DNA of 64,000 nt from UBA5614 sp034678545 (GTDB lineage Bacteria > Cloacimonadota > Cloacimonadia > Cloacimonadales > Cloacimonadaceae): contig JAXDBS010000044.1 in the NCBI GenBank assembly GCA_034678545.1, positions 1 through 64,000 of the forward strand. Reading direction: 5' to 3'. The notes under the pieces are model-generated. The model was given only the letters and a program-made list of their open reading frames with translations, was not told the DNA's origin and ran no database searches. Of this stretch, positions 16,007 through 24,475 are shown in pieces. The translations under genes and the position numbers were made by a program. Position 1 is the first letter of the stretch. The number at the start of each line of letters is the position of its first letter.

Positions 16007-17224
16007 ATGAGATTTCAGATTGAACAAAAAGACCTGATCCACCATATCCAGCACCTGGCGTCGATCGTGCCCAGCAAAAACACCACTCCCATCCTGACCA
16101 ATTACCTGCTGGAAGCCAACGCCGATACCGACACCTTGATAATAACAGCATCTGACCTGGAGATAACCGTAATAGCTGAATTTAACGCGAGCGTTTTCGA
16201 AAGCGGGATCACAACGATATCCGCCCGCTCTTTCAACGAGATAATAAATTCCCTGCCCGAGGCTAAAATAGATATCGCTAAACAAGACGACATCCTGAAG
16301 ATTCATTGCAGCAATACCGATTTCCGCCTGCTGTGCGCGGATCACACCCTGTTCCCCCTAGTCCCCGAAAGACAGATGAAAAACGCGATCTTCTGCGCCA
16401 ACAGCATCTTCTACAGAATGATGACGAAAACCAGTTTCGCAGTCTCCAGCGATATCAACAGGGCTGTTTTGAACGGCGTCTGTTGGATGATCAGCTACGA
16501 CCACCAGATCATGGCAGCCACTGACGGAAGAAAAGTGGCGGAGATAAAATATAACCAGGCACTCAATCGGGCCAATGAAGAGCCGGCCAAAGCCAAGCCC
16601 AAATCAAAGGGGAAAAAAGACGGGGAACCTGATTCAACAGAGGAAAACCCTTACGGTCCGGATATCGATTTCGAGCAAGGGATTGAGAAGATATTGCCCC
16701 TCAAGACACTGAGTTTCCTGCAGAAGATCCATTCACCCGAAATCCAGGATGTAACTGCCGTGATCGAGCCCAACAGAGTTATGTTCCAATATGGGGAATA
16801 TACGATCTTCACCCATGTGATCGAACACAAGTACCCTGATTATCAGAAAGCCTTCATCAAGGACCTGCCCAACATCCTCATCATAGATAAGAACGCGCTC
16901 ATCACATCCATCCGCCGGGTCGCCCTGATGGCTCCCGAAGACAATTTGAGGATCAGATTCGAGCTATCCAACGAACGGTTTGAGATCAACACAACCAACC
17001 GTGATACCGGCGAAGCCAAAGAGCTCATCGATAAGTACACCTATACCGGCAGCAACACGTCAATTGCCTTCAATAACAAATACATGATCGCAATCCTTGA
17101 ATCCATTGACACGGAGAATGTCCAGATATGCCTGGGAACGCAAAAGGACCCGATCATGATCTATAATGAAAAAGAGCCTGAGAATCAGGAAATAACATAT
17201 TTGTTGATGCCACTGCGCTCCTGA
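16007..17224 (+). CDS. dnaN: DNA polymerase III beta subunit (sliding clamp)
   Basis: Ring-shaped processivity clamp, 405 residues, about 30 longer than usual. Recognisable features are the N-terminal QKDLIHHIQHLASIVPSKNTTPIL, TISARSFNEIINSLPE near residue 73, AATDGRKVAEIKY near 170, the segment VALMAPEDNLRIRF near 305 and the end TYLLMPLRS, corresponding to the canonical Y-L-x-M-P-x-R hydrophobic-pocket tail. The extra length is a lysine-proline-rich segment at about residues 186-230 (AKAKPKSKGKKDGEPDS) within the middle domain. AGGGG at 15993-15997 is the ribosome site. recF follows after 5 bases, the classic dnaN-recF arrangement but without dnaA in the window. Confidence 0.96.
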   Translation: MRFQIEQKDLIHHIQHLASIVPSKNTTPILTNYLLEANADTDTLIITASDLEITVIAEFNASVFESGITTISARSFNEIINSLPEAKIDIAKQDDILKIHCSNTDFRLLCADHTLFPLVPERQMKNAIFCANSIFYRMMTKTSFAVSSDINRAVLNGVCWMISYDHQIMAATDGRKVAEIKYNQALNRANEEPAKAKPKSKGKKDGEPDSTEENPYGPDIDFEQGIEKILPLKTLSFLQKIHSPEIQDVTAVIEPNRVMFQYGEYTIFTHVIEHKYPDYQKAFIKDLPNILIIDKNALITSIRRVALMAPEDNLRIRFELSNERFEINTTNRDTGEAKELIDKYTYTGSNTSIAFNNKYMIAILESIDTENVQICLGTQKDPIMIYNEKEPENQEITYLLMPLRS

Positions 17225-17229
17225 CCTAA

Positions 17230-18297
17230 TTGAAAGTTAACAGGATCCGGCTGGAAAACTTCCGCAATTTCGCGGAAAGGGAAATCGATTTCGGGTCATC
17301 GGGCGCCTTTTTCCTCGGACCGAACGGCAGCGGAAAGACCAATCTCCTGGAAGCCCTGGCATACGCCAGCTTAGGAAAGTCCTGTCGTTATCAGGCCGAT
17401 GAACTGCTTATACAAAAAGGGGCAAGAAAATTTTCCCTGGCGGCTGACTTTCAACTCGTTTCCGGGAAATACAAGCTCAATGCGGAATACTCCCCAGGCC
17501 AGAAAAAATTTTTCATTAACAGGAATCAAATCAGGAATCTGAGTTGCTTGTACAGCTACCTGAAAGCTATTTACTGCTCTCCGGACGACGTCTACTTGAT
17601 CAATGGCAATCCACGCCGGCGCAGGCAGCACTTTGACCTCGCCATAGCCCAACTCAGGCCTCCCTACATCACTCAACTCAGGCATTACATCCATATAACT
17701 GAACAAAGGAATACTCTGCTGAAGAACCCCATCAACACCGCGCAAAAAAAACACTGGGATATCCTGTTCCTCAAAGCGATGCACCCTGTGATCGAAGCCA
17801 GATTCGAATATCTCCAACTGATTAACGGGATTCTTCAAGAAAAATACGGTGACGTTTTAACAGAAGCGAATCAGATTAGAATCTCCTATCTGCCAAACCT
17901 GAATATATCAGCCGATACTGAGGCGAATATGGCAGAACTGCATGCAATAGCCAACAGGGAGTGGCAGTATCAGAGGACCCTGTGCGGTCCACATCTGGAC
18001 GATTATTCATTCATTCTGAGAGGGCATCACCTGAAAGAAATCGGGTCGCAGGGACAGAAAAGGACAGTCACGATGCTGCTGAAGATCGGCCATCTGGAAT
18101 TGGTCAAAAATATGATCGGCGAGTATCCGATCTTGCTGCTTGACGATGTTTTTGCCGAGCTTGACGAGACGCACATCGTGCAACTCATGCAGGTCCTGAG
18201 CAGTCATGAGCAGATTTTTGTGGCCTCCCCCCGTGAACTGACAGGCCGTTTCTGGCCTGAACTGCCAGTGGTCAATCTGGAGGCAGGATCCCGATGA
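17230..18297 (+). CDS. recF: DNA replication and repair protein RecF
   Basis: SMC-like ATPase that loads RecA at gaps, 355 residues. Visible are the N-terminal RIRLENFRNF, Walker A GPNGSGKTN near residue 36, the ABC-type signature region near SQGQKRTVTMLLKIG (~275) and Walker B YPILLLDDVFAELD near 300, followed by a D-loop. The start is TTG at 17230, five bases after dnaN; translation is likely coupled because no good ribosome site is seen. The stop overlaps the next ATG by four bases (ATGA), placing the MFS gene on the same transcript. Confidence 0.95.
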   Translation: MKVNRIRLENFRNFAEREIDFGSSGAFFLGPNGSGKTNLLEALAYASLGKSCRYQADELLIQKGARKFSLAADFQLVSGKYKLNAEYSPGQKKFFINRNQIRNLSCLYSYLKAIYCSPDDVYLINGNPRRRRQHFDLAIAQLRPPYITQLRHYIHITEQRNTLLKNPINTAQKKHWDILFLKAMHPVIEARFEYLQLINGILQEKYGDVLTEANQIRISYLPNLNISADTEANMAELHAIANREWQYQRTLCGPHLDDYSFILRGHHLKEIGSQGQKRTVTMLLKIGHLELVKNMIGEYPILLLDDVFAELDETHIVQLMQVLSSHEQIFVASPRELTGRFWPELPVVNLEAGSR

Positions 18298-19619
18298 AAG
18301 CCAGGAAAAACCTTAACATCCTGGGCTGGATGTTCTACGATTTCGCCAATTCCTCCTTTACGACAGTAATCATATCGGTAGTATACAGCGCGTATTTCGT
18401 GAAGGTGGTTGCCCGAACTGTTTGTTTCGAGGTTTTCATACCCTTTTTCGGGTCCAAGGTTCTGGTCTTGACCCCCGAAACCCTTTGGGGAATCTCGATC
18501 AGCGTGTCCATGATCCTGGTGGCCATAAGCTCGCCGATTTTTGGCGCCGTGGCGGATTATTCCAGAAGCAAAAAGAAATTCCTCTTCTATAACTGTTATC
18601 TTACCATCATCTTTACCGGTTTGCTCTTTTTTGTGGGCAAGGGCGATATATCGAAAGGCATGCTCTTTTTCATAATTGCCAACTTCGGCTTCAACAGCGC
18701 CAATGTCTTTTATGACGCGTTTCTGCCCGAGATCACGCATCATCAGGAGATGGGAAAGGTGTCAGGTTACGGTTGGGCTTTCGGCTATTTGGGAGGCCTG
18801 GTAGCTTTGATAATCGCTTTGGTTTTAACACGGATAGACGTACGGCTGGTATTTCCGGCGATTGCCCTGTTTTTTTTCGTGTTTTCGATGTTCACCTTAA
18901 TCTGGCTGAAAGAATTCAGAAAGCCTTCCAAACGCACAAATTACTTCAAGACTGCCTTGCAAAGAATCAACTATTCGTACAACAATATCAGGAAAATACC
19001 TGAACTTCTGAAGTTTCTCATCAGCTATTTCGTATATAATGACGGCATTACTACCGTTATTGTATTTGCATCCATTTACGGAATTACCAGGTTTGGCCTG
19101 ACCACCAAAGACATGATCGTTTACTTTATCCTCGCGCAGTTAACTTCTATCATCGGATCCTCCATATTTGGAGATCTTACTGACAGGATCGGCGTCAAGC
19201 TCTCGCTGACGATCAGTTTACTGATTTGGATAGCAGTGGTAACGGGCGCATTTTTCTGCCTGGGCAAAACCTGGTGGGTGATCAAATTCCTTGGCTATTC
19301 TCGCGTGAATCTGACAGATTACCATTTTGTTGGAATGCTGGCCGGGCTCGCCATCGGCAGCAGCCAGTCCAACAGCAGAACCATGCTTGCCATGTTGACA
19401 CCGGGAGATAAACAGGCGGAATTTTTCGGGTTTTATACATTGACAGGAAGGCTGTCATCAATTTTGGGTCCAATCTTGTATGCGGAAATCGGCCGGAGGA
19501 CTGGATCACCTAAATGGGCTGTGTTATCGGTGCTTGTCTTCTTCTTGACCGGAATGGTAATTCTTCAGACCGTCAGAGTTGACAAAGGAATTATGGAAGC
19601 CAAAAAATTGAGCCAATAA
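18294..19619 (+). CDS. MFS transporter, UMF1 (Atg22-like) family
   Basis: 441-residue integral membrane protein with about 12 hydrophobic segments. The N-terminal LGWMFYDFANSSFTTVIISVVYSAYF is the hallmark of the UMF1 family related to yeast Atg22, which exports small solutes such as amino acids. Another family feature is the loop segment near residue 85 (GAVADYSRSKKKF), a variant of MFS motif A, and the SSQSNSRTMLAMLTP segment near 358. The substrate is unknown. It overlaps recF by four bases and is followed 11 bases later by a PotD-like binding protein, so a shared physiological role is possible but unproven. Confidence 0.85.
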   Translation: MKARKNLNILGWMFYDFANSSFTTVIISVVYSAYFVKVVARTVCFEVFIPFFGSKVLVLTPETLWGISISVSMILVAISSPIFGAVADYSRSKKKFLFYNCYLTIIFTGLLFFVGKGDISKGMLFFIIANFGFNSANVFYDAFLPEITHHQEMGKVSGYGWAFGYLGGLVALIIALVLTRIDVRLVFPAIALFFFVFSMFTLIWLKEFRKPSKRTNYFKTALQRINYSYNNIRKIPELLKFLISYFVYNDGITTVIVFASIYGITRFGLTTKDMIVYFILAQLTSIIGSSIFGDLTDRIGVKLSLTISLLIWIAVVTGAFFCLGKTWWVIKFLGYSRVNLTDYHFVGMLAGLAIGSSQSNSRTMLAMLTPGDKQAEFFGFYTLTGRLSSILGPILYAEIGRRTGSPKWAVLSVLVFFLTGMVILQTVRVDKGIMEAKKLSQ

Positions 19620-19630
19620 AGGAGGAAAAC

Positions 19631-20677
19631 ATGAGATTCAGAGTTCTTATGCTCATCTGCGTTATCGTAACGCTCATATCCTGTTCGCGCAAGGACGGTC
19701 GCGTTCTATACATTTTCAACTGGACTGATTATATCGATAATACCCTGGTTGAACGTTTTGAGCAGGAATATGACTGCAAGATAGTATATGACACATTCGA
19801 TTCCAATGAAAACATGCTGACCAAGGTCCTGACCACCAAAGCTTCGTATGACTTGATCGTCCCCAGCGGCGACCATGTCAATATCATGATCAAGAAAGAC
19901 CTGCTGGAACCGATAGACAAGACGAAGTTAACGAATTATAAAAACCTTAACCCTATATTTCTTGAAAGATCTACTTCGTTCGATCCTGACAACAAATATG
20001 CCATCCCTTACTTCTGGGGAACAACATGTCTCATATACAATAAAAAACACGTCCCGCCGGATATCATAAACAAAGGATCTTGGGACATAATCGCTGATCC
20101 CTTTTTCGAGGGAAAAGGCAAGATAACACTTCTGGACGACCAGCGGGAGGTTGTGGGCGCCGCTCTGATGAAAGCGGGCTTTGATCCCAATAATACTTCA
20201 GAAGGAGCATTAAAAGCTGCCGATCTGGTTTTGCAGAAATGGGATAAAAACGTATCGCAGTATGATTCTGACTCCTATAAGAATGAAGTCCTCGATGGTA
20301 CAACCTGGCTGGCCCAAGGTTACAGCGGGGACGCTTTGCAGGCAATGCAAAACAGCATTGATGTCGATTTTGTTAACCCTATCGAAGGAACATCGCTCTG
20401 GATCGACAGCATCGTGATACCCAAAGGTGCAGAACACAAGGACCTGGCATACAAATTCATCGACTTCCTGCTTGATGCCAACAATGGAAAGATCAATGCC
20501 GAATTCGTCTTTTACGCCACCCCCAATGCAGCAGCCTATAATCTGCTTTCCGAGGAAACTAGAAATGATCCTCATATCTATCCCGGCCAGGATTATCTAC
20601 AGAAATGCAAAATGATCCAGAACATTGGGGACAATGTCCTCAAGATCGATAAGATCTGGCAGAAAATACGTAAGTAA
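19631..20677 (+). CDS. spermidine/putrescine-binding (PotD-like) lipoprotein
   Basis: 348 residues with a lipoprotein signal (TLISC, Cys near 18). The mature part begins VLYIFNWTDYIDNTLVERFEQEY, typical of PotD/PotF polyamine-binding proteins, and contains YDLIVPSGDHV, the AIPYFWGTTCLIYN segment and LAQGYSGDA with the aromatic and acidic residues that line the polyamine pocket. It should deliver ligand to a PotABC permease, but no potA, potB or potC is present in the window. AAAGGAGG lies just before the ATG. Other cationic or acidic ligands are possible in this fold. Confidence 0.88.
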   Translation: MRFRVLMLICVIVTLISCSRKDGRVLYIFNWTDYIDNTLVERFEQEYDCKIVYDTFDSNENMLTKVLTTKASYDLIVPSGDHVNIMIKKDLLEPIDKTKLTNYKNLNPIFLERSTSFDPDNKYAIPYFWGTTCLIYNKKHVPPDIINKGSWDIIADPFFEGKGKITLLDDQREVVGAALMKAGFDPNNTSEGALKAADLVLQKWDKNVSQYDSDSYKNEVLDGTTWLAQGYSGDALQAMQNSIDVDFVNPIEGTSLWIDSIVIPKGAEHKDLAYKFIDFLLDANNGKINAEFVFYATPNAAAYNLLSEETRNDPHIYPGQDYLQKCKMIQNIGDNVLKIDKIWQKIRK

Positions 20678-20745
20678 TGGTTTGGACACACACCAGATTC
20701 AACAATTGGCAGCTTTGTGCAAGTGTTAAACATTGTAACAAGCGA

Positions 20746-20798
20746 ACAGATATTCGCCGGTGAGCCTCTGATATGTCGTTGTCCCGAGGCGTATCTGT
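20746..20798 (+). promoter_or_regulatory. structured leader upstream of aspS (candidate)
   Basis: ACAGATA (20746-20752) pairs with TATCTGT (20792-20798), and inside it GCCTC (20764-20768) pairs with GAGGC (20786-20790). The structure ends about 33 bases before the favoured aspS start. It lacks the T-box consensus, and no T-tract follows. It could be a leader regulatory element or chance folding. Confidence 0.25.
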
Positions 20799-20831
20799 CA
20801 TCGATTATGACTAATGGATAAGGATAGGATT

Positions 20832-22613
20832 ATGCTAGATTTACTGGGTGGTTTGGCCAGAACCCGTTATTGTGGAGAACTAAATGAAACAATGATCGGC
20901 CAGGTCGTTACTGTCATGGGATGGGTACACCGCAGAAGGGACTTGGGCGGTCTGATTTTCCTGGATCTGAGGGACATTAAGGGCGTGGTGCAAACAGTTA
21001 TTCATCCCGAATCACGGGATATCTTCACCAAGTCAGAGAAGGTCCGCAATGAATATGTGGTTGCCGTAACCGGAGTAGTAGTTGCACGATCAGAAAGGAA
21101 TATAAACGCTCAGATGCCTACTGGAAGAATAGAAATCAGAGCTGACGCTCTGGTAATAATCAACGATTCAGATCCCCTACCTATCCAAACAACAGAACAT
21201 GCCATGGCTGATGAGGACCTGAGATTGGTTTACAGGTACCTTGACCTGAGAAGAGATAAGCTGCAGAGAATAATCATCAAGCGCCATGAGATAATCCAAT
21301 GCATCAGGCAATATCTGAATGAGAGGAATTTTCTCGAAATTGAAACGCCAGTATTGATGAAAAGCACACCTGAAGGAGCCAGAGACTATCTGGTGCCAAG
21401 CCGCATTTATCCTGGCAAGTTTTTCGCTTTGCCTCAATCACCGCAGATGTTCAAACAGCTGCTTATGATCGCCGGTTTTGACAGATATTACCAGATCGCC
21501 CGCTGCTTCAGGGATGAAGATCTGCGGGCCGACAGGCAACCGGAGTTTACACAATTGGATCTTGAAATGAGTTTTGTAAATCAGGACCAGATCTTTGACG
21601 TCATAGAAGGACTACTTCATGCTGTTTTCGATCAATGCGCAGATATCAAGCTTCGAAACCCTTTTCCCCGTCTGTCGTATTCAGAAGCTATGAACAGGTT
21701 TGGATGCGATAAACCGGACCTGCGGTTTGGCCTTGAGTTAATAAATGTTACTGACATTTTTGCGAAATCGCAATTCCAGGTCTTTCAGAACGCCCTCTGT
21801 AAAAGCGGATCAATACGATGCATTCGACTTGAGGGAGGGGCTTCCTTGAGCAGAAATCAAATTGATGCAATGCTTGAAATAGCCAAACATAACGGCGGAA
21901 ACGGATTGGCATTCTGGAAGCACCTGGCCAAAGACCTGAGAAACGGTATTGGAAAATACTTCTCGGATAACGAGATCCAGGAACTCAGTACACGCACCGC
22001 AATCAAAGAAGGGGATCTCGTAATTTTCGCGGCTGATAATGATGCAATGGTGTTCAAGGTTTTAGCCGCAATCAGGAATCATCTGGCTTCCCTTTTGCAG
22101 CTTATTCCTGATAAAACCTATGCCTTTGTATGGATTACTGATTTCCCCCTGTTTCACAAGAGTGAATTAAGCGGTCAATGGGAGCCGGCTCATCATATGT
22201 TTACCTTGCCTAAGGATGAGCATGTAGCTTGGTTGGACGAGCCGGAAAAAATCGGAGACATCACCGGGCAGTTATATGACTTGGTATGCAATGGCATGGA
22301 ACTGTCTTCCGGCAGTATCAGATGTCACAGGTACGATATTCAGAAAAAAATATTCAATGTTCTGGGTTTATCGGAAGCTGAACTTAAATCCAAATTCGGC
22401 TTTTTCCTGGATGCCTTGAGGTACGGCGCCCCTCCTCACGGAGGGATTGCCCCAGGCATCGATCGCCTGGTTATGCTCCTTACTGAGGCGGACTCGATCA
22501 GAGATGTAATAGCCTTCCCAAAAACACTTAAAGCAACTGACCTGATGTGCAATTCGCCGGCCGAAATCAGTCCGGTTCAATGGAACGAATTGCACCTACA
22601 GCCTACGGACTGA
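20832..22613 (+). CDS. aspS: aspartyl-tRNA synthetase
   Basis: Class IIb synthetase charging tRNA-Asp, 593 residues from this start, bacterial type. An N-terminal OB-fold anticodon-binding domain (TVMGWVHRRRDLGGLIFLDLRD) is followed by the flipping-loop region near SPQMFKQLLMIAGFDRYYQIA, motif 2 (CFRDEDLRADRQPEFTQLD), the GAD insertion domain (~285-420) and motif 3 (GGIAPGIDRLVMLL). The bacterial insertion makes this the long form. I favour the ATG at 20832 because AGGA (20821-20824) lies seven bases before it; an ATG at 20814 would add six residues. Whether it also charges tRNA-Asn cannot be told here; no gatCAB is in the window. Confidence 0.96.
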   Translation: MLDLLGGLARTRYCGELNETMIGQVVTVMGWVHRRRDLGGLIFLDLRDIKGVVQTVIHPESRDIFTKSEKVRNEYVVAVTGVVVARSERNINAQMPTGRIEIRADALVIINDSDPLPIQTTEHAMADEDLRLVYRYLDLRRDKLQRIIIKRHEIIQCIRQYLNERNFLEIETPVLMKSTPEGARDYLVPSRIYPGKFFALPQSPQMFKQLLMIAGFDRYYQIARCFRDEDLRADRQPEFTQLDLEMSFVNQDQIFDVIEGLLHAVFDQCADIKLRNPFPRLSYSEAMNRFGCDKPDLRFGLELINVTDIFAKSQFQVFQNALCKSGSIRCIRLEGGASLSRNQIDAMLEIAKHNGGNGLAFWKHLAKDLRNGIGKYFSDNEIQELSTRTAIKEGDLVIFAADNDAMVFKVLAAIRNHLASLLQLIPDKTYAFVWITDFPLFHKSELSGQWEPAHHMFTLPKDEHVAWLDEPEKIGDITGQLYDLVCNGMELSSGSIRCHRYDIQKKIFNVLGLSEAELKSKFGFFLDALRYGAPPHGGIAPGIDRLVMLLTEADSIRDVIAFPKTLKATDLMCNSPAEISPVQWNELHLQPTD

Positions 22614-22614
22614 T

Positions 22615-23202
22615 GTGTTGTTTAAAATAGCTGTGCTATCCAGCGGAAAAAGCCGAGGTTCGAATTTACGGGCACTGGCTCACTATTTTCAGTCAAATTC
22701 TTTGCCAGTCAGTATAGCATTTGCAGTCAACACGCGATCTGACGCCCCTGCCGTTAATGTTTGTGCTGATCTGGGGATTCAATGTTATATCATTCCATAT
22801 AGTAATCAGTTTGAATCCAGAATTATTGACTTATGTTGTTCATGCGGAATCTGCCTTATAGCTTTATCTGGTTTTTTAAAGAAGTTATCTGCTGTTTTTT
22901 TGCTTAAAACTCATGTGCCGGTTTTAAACATCCACCCGGCACTGCTTCCCCTGCATGGCGGCGATGGATTATATGGAATGAACGTTCATAAAGAAGTATA
23001 CCAAAGCGGCGACAAGATCTCGGGAGCTACCGTTCATTTGGTTAATAAAGATTACGACAAGGGCTCGATCATTGCCCAGGAGATAATTGACATATCCGGA
23101 TGTCAAACCCCTGAAGACATTGCCCGCGCTGTTCTCAAAAAAGAGCATGAATTGTATGGCAAAGCGATCTGGGATTTTCTGACACAAAGTCGGCATGAAT
23201 AA
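22615..23202 (+). CDS. purN: phosphoribosylglycinamide formyltransferase
   Basis: Transfers a formyl group from 10-formyl-THF to GAR in purine synthesis. 195 residues, typical of PurN. Motifs are the N-terminal AVLSSGKSRGSNLRAL, the catalytic N-x-H segment LNIHPALLP (~residues 107-115), and GATVHLVNKDYDKGSIIAQ, containing the catalytic Asp. The conserved PLHGGDGLYGMNVH resembles the usual GxGMYGxxVH loop. The GTG at 22615 follows the aspS stop by one base. It overlaps mtaB by eight bases. Confidence 0.93.
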   Translation: MLFKIAVLSSGKSRGSNLRALAHYFQSNSLPVSIAFAVNTRSDAPAVNVCADLGIQCYIIPYSNQFESRIIDLCCSCGICLIALSGFLKKLSAVFLLKTHVPVLNIHPALLPLHGGDGLYGMNVHKEVYQSGDKISGATVHLVNKDYDKGSIIAQEIIDISGCQTPEDIARAVLKKEHELYGKAIWDFLTQSRHE

Positions 23203-24475
23203 GGCAGCAATTGCTACTTTGGGCTGCAAGGTCAACCAGGCGGAGTCCTTTTCCATCATACAGCAATTGCAAATACGTGGATATGATATAGTTAATTTTA
23301 ATGATGTCGCAGATGTGTACATCATCAATACCTGCACTGTCACAAAAAGAACCGATCTGAAATCCAGGTCACTAATCCGCAAAGCTCTATATAAAAAGGA
23401 ATTGAACCGCGAAATCAAGGTGTTTGTAACGGGTTGTTACGCGCAAAAAGAGACAGATGAAATCAGGGCTTTGGGCGATATCGACCTGATAATTGACAAC
23501 TTTCAAAAGATAGATTTAAATAGATGGTTCAATAATGAAGAATTTGTGTTTATCGATATCATGTCCGTTGATACACTTTTATGGAAAAACATCACAGCAA
23601 TGCATGATCGGACGCGAGCTTACCTGAAGATCCAGGATGGCTGTAGTTATGATTGCGCGTATTGTGCCGTGCCGTTGGGGAGAGGCAGACCCCGCTGCCT
23701 GACAACTGGGCAGGTCTTGGAGCAAGCCACAGTACTGATCAACAACGGTTACAAAGAATTGATTGTTACGGGCATTAATTTAGGTTTGTATAAAGATCCT
23801 ATTGACGGATCCGGGTTGCCCCAGCTAATCAGGTATTTGGCGAGCCTTGACAGCGATGTTTTACTTCGATTAAGTTCGGTTGAACCGGACTTATGGACGG
23901 ATGAACTCTTAGATGCGATTGACTGTTATGTTAATATATGCCCGCATTTTCATATTCCCGTTCAATCCGGTTCCGACAATGTGCTTATAAAGATGCAGCG
24001 GAGATACGATATCAAGCTGGTAAATGATCTGATCAATGCCTTGAGTGCAGTAAAGCCGAATTGCGCGATCGGACTTGACATCATATGTGGTTTCCCTGGC
24101 GAAACGGATGAAGATCATCAAGCAACTTATGACCTGATAAATGGATTGCCTATAGCCTATCTGCATGTATTCGGTTTTTCTAGACGCGCATCTACCACTG
24201 CTGGCACTATGCCGAATCAGATAGATAAACAGATAAAAATCGACAGAGTCAGATCCATATCTTATCTTTCCCGTCGGAAAAAAAATTATTACACGGAAAT
24301 GCTTATTGATAAAGGAGAGTTACTGAGGGGAGTCGTGGAAAAAGTCGATGATAAAGTTGCCATCAGCCTGTCCGATCATTATGTCAGATTATATCACAAA
24401 TCAATTGATCCGGCTGTTAATCAAATCATCTGCGGGAGGGCTTTGAAACGGTTCAGAAGCGGAATACTAATCTGA
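23195..24475 (+). CDS. mtaB: tRNA N6-threonylcarbamoyladenosine methylthiotransferase MtaB
   Basis: Radical-SAM enzyme that adds a methylthio group to t6A37 of tRNA, 426 residues. The N-terminal UPF0004 domain binds the second Fe-S cluster with cysteines in TLGCKVNQ, INTCTVT and VTGCYAQ. The radical-SAM motif is C150-x3-C154-x2-C157 (GCSYDCAYC). The MtaB rather than MiaB or RimO assignment rests on TLGCKVNQAE and the arrangement DGCSYDCAYCAVPLGRG. The short C-terminal TRAM-like tail is reduced. It ends inside the end of uvrC (9-base convergent overlap), with no terminator visible between them. Confidence 0.93.
   Translation: MNKAAIATLGCKVNQAESFSIIQQLQIRGYDIVNFNDVADVYIINTCTVTKRTDLKSRSLIRKALYKKELNREIKVFVTGCYAQKETDEIRALGDIDLIIDNFQKIDLNRWFNNEEFVFIDIMSVDTLLWKNITAMHDRTRAYLKIQDGCSYDCAYCAVPLGRGRPRCLTTGQVLEQATVLINNGYKELIVTGINLGLYKDPIDGSGLPQLIRYLASLDSDVLLRLSSVEPDLWTDELLDAIDCYVNICPHFHIPVQSGSDNVLIKMQRRYDIKLVNDLINALSAVKPNCAIGLDIICGFPGETDEDHQATYDLINGLPIAYLHVFGFSRRASTTAGTMPNQIDKQIKIDRVRSISYLSRRKKNYYTEMLIDKGELLRGVVEKVDDKVAISLSDHYVRLYHKSIDPAVNQIICGRALKRFRSGILI

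Noticed and set aside
20678..20831. tRNA or T-box element upstream of aspS
   Set aside because: No cloverleaf and no T-box consensus could be found; only a simple two-part stem remains.
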